Below, piece by piece: positions 62,040 through 64,000 of a DNA stretch of 64,000 nt (positions are counted from its first letter, which is position 1; each line of letters begins with the position of its first letter). This stretch comes from Bacillota bacterium (GTDB taxonomy: Bacteria > Bacillota > Clostridia > Acetivibrionales > JANLFN01). The DNA lies in assembly GCA_023397675.1 (NCBI GenBank), contig JAEWTV010000010.1:1-64000 (forward strand), written 5' to 3'. Position numbers and translations under genes: made by a program. Under the pieces are notes generated by a model. It was given only the letters and a program-made list of their open reading frames with translations, searched no databases and was not told the DNA's origin.

Positions 62040-62882
62040 CTAGGTAAAATTAATTATCATAACAGTCAAATTATCCTGCATTAAAACTTTTTTATTAAGA
62101 ATGTCATGAACAATCCCTTCAGATGCATGCTGTGGTTCCTCTTGAAGTCTTTTAATCATTTCATAATCGGATAGAGAGTTATACACTCCATCCGAGCAAA
62201 GCATTACTTTATCACCCTTTTGTAATGAAAAACTTACGCGGTTACAATCAACAAATGGCATTTTAGGGTTTCCAATATAACTTGTTAAAGAATTTTTCTG
62301 TTCGTCATTAAAAGCTGCATTCAGCTTTATGTGTCCGCCCAAATAATCTTTAATAAGTTTGTTCCTATAAACATGATCTTCATTGAGCTGATATAGATAG
62401 CCCCTTCTTAATAAATAAATACGACTGTCTCCAACACATACCCAAAAAAGTTTATCTTTATAAACAGCAACTGCAGCGATAGTTGCACCAGCCAGGCTTT
62501 CATCTCCACCAGAGCAACTCTTACATACTTGATCGTTAATTTTACATACGATAGCTTCAAGCTGGCTGTGTACATTTATTGAATAGTCAAGATTATCAAA
62601 GAGTGAGAGGGTTGAGCCAACTACATATTCACTTACATAACGTCCATTTGACAGTCCTCCCATCCCATCAGATAAAACTGCACAAATACCTTTTTGTGAT
62701 ATTCTTTCAGAATTTGTTATATTTGAAAACCCAAAGCAATCCTCCTGAATTTTTCGTTTTCCGATATGCTGAGCATTACCAAACTTGTACATCATTTTCA
62801 TGTCACCGAAATCAACAATAACCGGTTCTTCTTTATTTTTATGTATATTGATTGTTCTTCCCATTTTTCTTCGACCGAACAT
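62040..62882 (-). CDS. PP2C-family protein phosphatase
   Basis: 280 residues from the ATG at 62882 (GGGAG eight bases upstream). Motifs: GKRKIQEDCFGFS, LSDGMGGLSNGRYVSE, GDSRIYLLRRGYLYQLNEDHVY, MLCSDGVYNSLSDYEM and a terminal QDNLTVMII. A second phosphatase, with sequence differing from the 60050 gene, in the same operon. The first 25 residues are basic and may serve as an interaction tail. Confidence 0.92.
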   Translation of the reverse strand: MFGRRKMGRTINIHKNKEEPVIVDFGDMKMMYKFGNAQHIGKRKIQEDCFGFSNITNSERISQKGICAVLSDGMGGLSNGRYVSEYVVGSTLSLFDNLDYSINVHSQLEAIVCKINDQVCKSCSGGDESLAGATIAAVAVYKDKLFWVCVGDSRIYLLRRGYLYQLNEDHVYRNKLIKDYLGGHIKLNAAFNDEQKNSLTSYIGNPKMPFVDCNRVSFSLQKGDKVMLCSDGVYNSLSDYEMIKRLQEEPQHASEGIVHDILNKKVLMQDNLTVMIINFT

Positions 62883-62887
62883 AGCTT

Positions 62888-63499
62888 TTACTCCCACTTA
62901 AAAATGTCATTACAAAAAGCAATAAACATAAGTTCAGTATCACCGAGCTTTATAATGTCACTGCTATTGATTTTTGTAGGTGAAAGTAACAGATTTCCAT
63001 TAAGACGAGTATTGTTTTTCTGGTTTTCCCCCGGTTGAATAAAAAAAATATTTTGTTCATTATCATAACTCAAAATAGCATTTGAAAATGCCGATACTTT
63101 ATCATCAAAATCCAAGCAGATATCATTACTCCTTGCTCGTCCTATAAAATTACGTTCTCCATGAACCCTGAAATCCTTGCCTTTTTTCTTCCCCTCGATA
63201 CAAACCAGCCAGCCACAAACTGCCGTTACACCCTGTCCGTTTATAAACATACCTACTGTTTTATTCTCATATGGAGTTGTTAGTGGTATATTACCGTTTC
63301 CGTTGTTATAGTTAATGACAGGCTCAGTCTTCGGGAACTGAGGAATTTGAGCATTAAAAGCAGAACTTCCTTTATTATCAATGTTATTTGCCCCCAGAGG
63401 AATAGTTATCCCTATGATTTCACTTCCTGTACAGTAGGGGCATTGAGCATTTTTCAAATCATCGTAGTTATGTCCTTTTTTACATTGAACAATTGGCAT
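62888..63499 (-). CDS. Zinc-ribbon and FHA domain protein
   Basis: 203 residues. N-terminal zinc-finger-like motif (CKKGHNYDDLKNAQCPYC, about 6-22), a variable Asn-rich linker, and a C-terminal FHA domain (RVHGERNFIGRARSNDICLDFDDKVSAFSNAILSYD, then NNTRLNGNLLL). The FHA should bind phospho-threonine; the usual Ser-x-x-His of FHA is replaced by VSAFSNAIL, so binding might be altered. Part of the PP2C/FHA operon. Confidence 0.85.
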   Translation of the reverse strand: MPIVQCKKGHNYDDLKNAQCPYCTGSEIIGITIPLGANNIDNKGSSAFNAQIPQFPKTEPVINYNNGNGNIPLTTPYENKTVGMFINGQGVTAVCGWLVCIEGKKKGKDFRVHGERNFIGRARSNDICLDFDDKVSAFSNAILSYDNEQNIFFIQPGENQKNNTRLNGNLLLSPTKINSSDIIKLGDTELMFIAFCNDIFKWE

Positions 63500-63523
63500 T
63501 GATCTCCCTCCCGCCGTTTTAAT

Positions 63524-64000
63524 TCATTTGATAAGACTGCAAACAAAACTGCTACTTATCTCGTAGGTAATTGCGCCTTTAAAATCATCTCTTCTGAATA
63601 TACCTTGAAAAGATCCGGTTCCGATTCCTTCTTCCAAATCCCATTTTGTTATATTAACATTCAAGTGTTCCTGGTACATAATACCTTTGGGGTCTGTATA
63701 TTGTATAAAACAGTTTGGAGAACTGCCAGCTGATGGGTATGCCGGAATCAAGATTAAGAAATTATCATCATATATTTTGGGATAGTCGGGCCCATTTAGC
63801 AAAACCAAATAACAAAATCCAGATGCTGAATCTCTGGCAGCAGTACCATATTGACTAGTATAAACCTTTCTTACACCGTTTATTGTTGCTATAAGCTGAC
63901 ATCCCTTTTGAACATTCTTAACAGGATTACTTTGCGTCTTTTGGGACTGAGTGCTTTTCTGCGTTTCAGTAGTTGTTTTCTGAGTGGAGGAACTATCCTT
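63524..64000 (-). CDS. C-terminal part of an unknown secreted/signalling protein with Thr/Gln/Lys linker
   Basis: The reading frame stays open from the stop at 63524 to the window edge (159 codons visible); no start is inside the window. The edge-proximal 30 residues are a Thr/Ser/Gln/Lys-rich linker, which usually joins a membrane helix to an extracellular domain. The remaining 125 residues (CQLIATINGVRKVYTS, ILIPAYPSAG, GTGSFQGIFRRD) form a beta-rich domain I do not recognise. Its operon position suggests a membrane Ser/Thr kinase or receptor partner; unproven. Confidence 0.6.
   Translation of the reverse strand, partial: KDSSSTQKTTTETQKSTQSQKTQSNPVKNVQKGCQLIATINGVRKVYTSQYGTAARDSASGFCYLVLLNGPDYPKIYDDNFLILIPAYPSAGSSPNCFIQYTDPKGIMYQEHLNVNITKWDLEEGIGTGSFQGIFRRDDFKGAITYEISSSFVCSLIK

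Overview
The window is low-GC, AT-rich DNA with Clostridia-type genes: strong GGAGG ribosome sites, DeoR and RpiR regulators, ribose-type ABC importers, a PdaB-like sporulation deacetylase, and a secreted protein whose CBM3 domain resembles those of cellulolytic clostridia. A Ruminiclostridium-like cellulolytic, spore-forming anaerobe is the best guess; this is inferred from gene content, not from a marker gene. No tRNA, rRNA, CRISPR array, transposase or prophage gene was seen.

Left part (1-7.7 kb): the start of an SSB-like gene, a decayed Mur-ligase-like gene, a 1222-residue secreted CBM3/Ig/metalloprotease protein, a polysaccharide deacetylase, a ribokinase, and a stand-alone pyruvate-kinase C-terminal domain protein.

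Centre-left (7.7-25.4 kb), the most interesting region: a bacterial microcompartment (BMC) operon on the minus strand encodes a class II aldolase, CoA-acylating aldehyde dehydrogenase, four BMC-domain shell proteins, a BMC pentamer (EutN/CcmL), PduL, a solute-binding-protein homologue without a signal peptide, a CoA-disulfide-reductase/NADH-oxidase-like flavoprotein, a CoA-transferase-like pair and an iron alcohol dehydrogenase. A divergent DeoR regulator separates it from a second operon holding a sugar ABC importer plus 5-methylthioribose kinase (MtnK) and methylthioribose-1-phosphate isomerase (MtnA). No other methionine-salvage gene is present. Read together, the genes suggest import and phosphorylation of 5-deoxyribose or 5-methylthioribose, isomerisation to the 1-phosphate ketose, and cleavage inside a BMC to DHAP and acetaldehyde (or methylthioacetaldehyde). 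That is a DHAP shunt housed in a microcompartment.

Middle (25.8-39.1 kb): a small TM1266-like protein, ferritin, asparagine synthetase, membrane and zinc-ribbon proteins, a LysM protein, a two-component system with a MacB/FtsX-like ABC transporter, and a MASE3/PAS histidine kinase preceded by a promoter-structured RNA-terminator unit.

Centre-right (39.1-56.0 kb): transketolase and a long sugar operon: RpiR, ADP-dependent-type kinase, FGGY xylulokinase-like kinase, ribose-type ABC importer, RpiB, DhaK, DhaL and a TIM homologue. The TIM and RpiB homologues look like the L-erythrulose-1-P and D-erythrulose-4-P isomerases (LerI/DerI, EryH/EryI) rather than housekeeping enzymes, so tetrose or tetritol use is proposed. 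A cupin isomerase, a DUF4432 epimerase-like protein and a class II ketose-bisphosphate aldolase lie next to it.

Right end (56.1-64.0 kb): a methyltransferase, a PAP2 phosphatase, glycerate kinase, an acetyltransferase, and a phospho-threonine signalling cluster: two PP2C phosphatases, a membrane protease-FHA fusion, a zinc-ribbon/FHA protein and a truncated gene with a Thr/Gln/Lys-rich linker. A partly conserved leader-like repeat occurs upstream of both transketolase and the methyltransferase.
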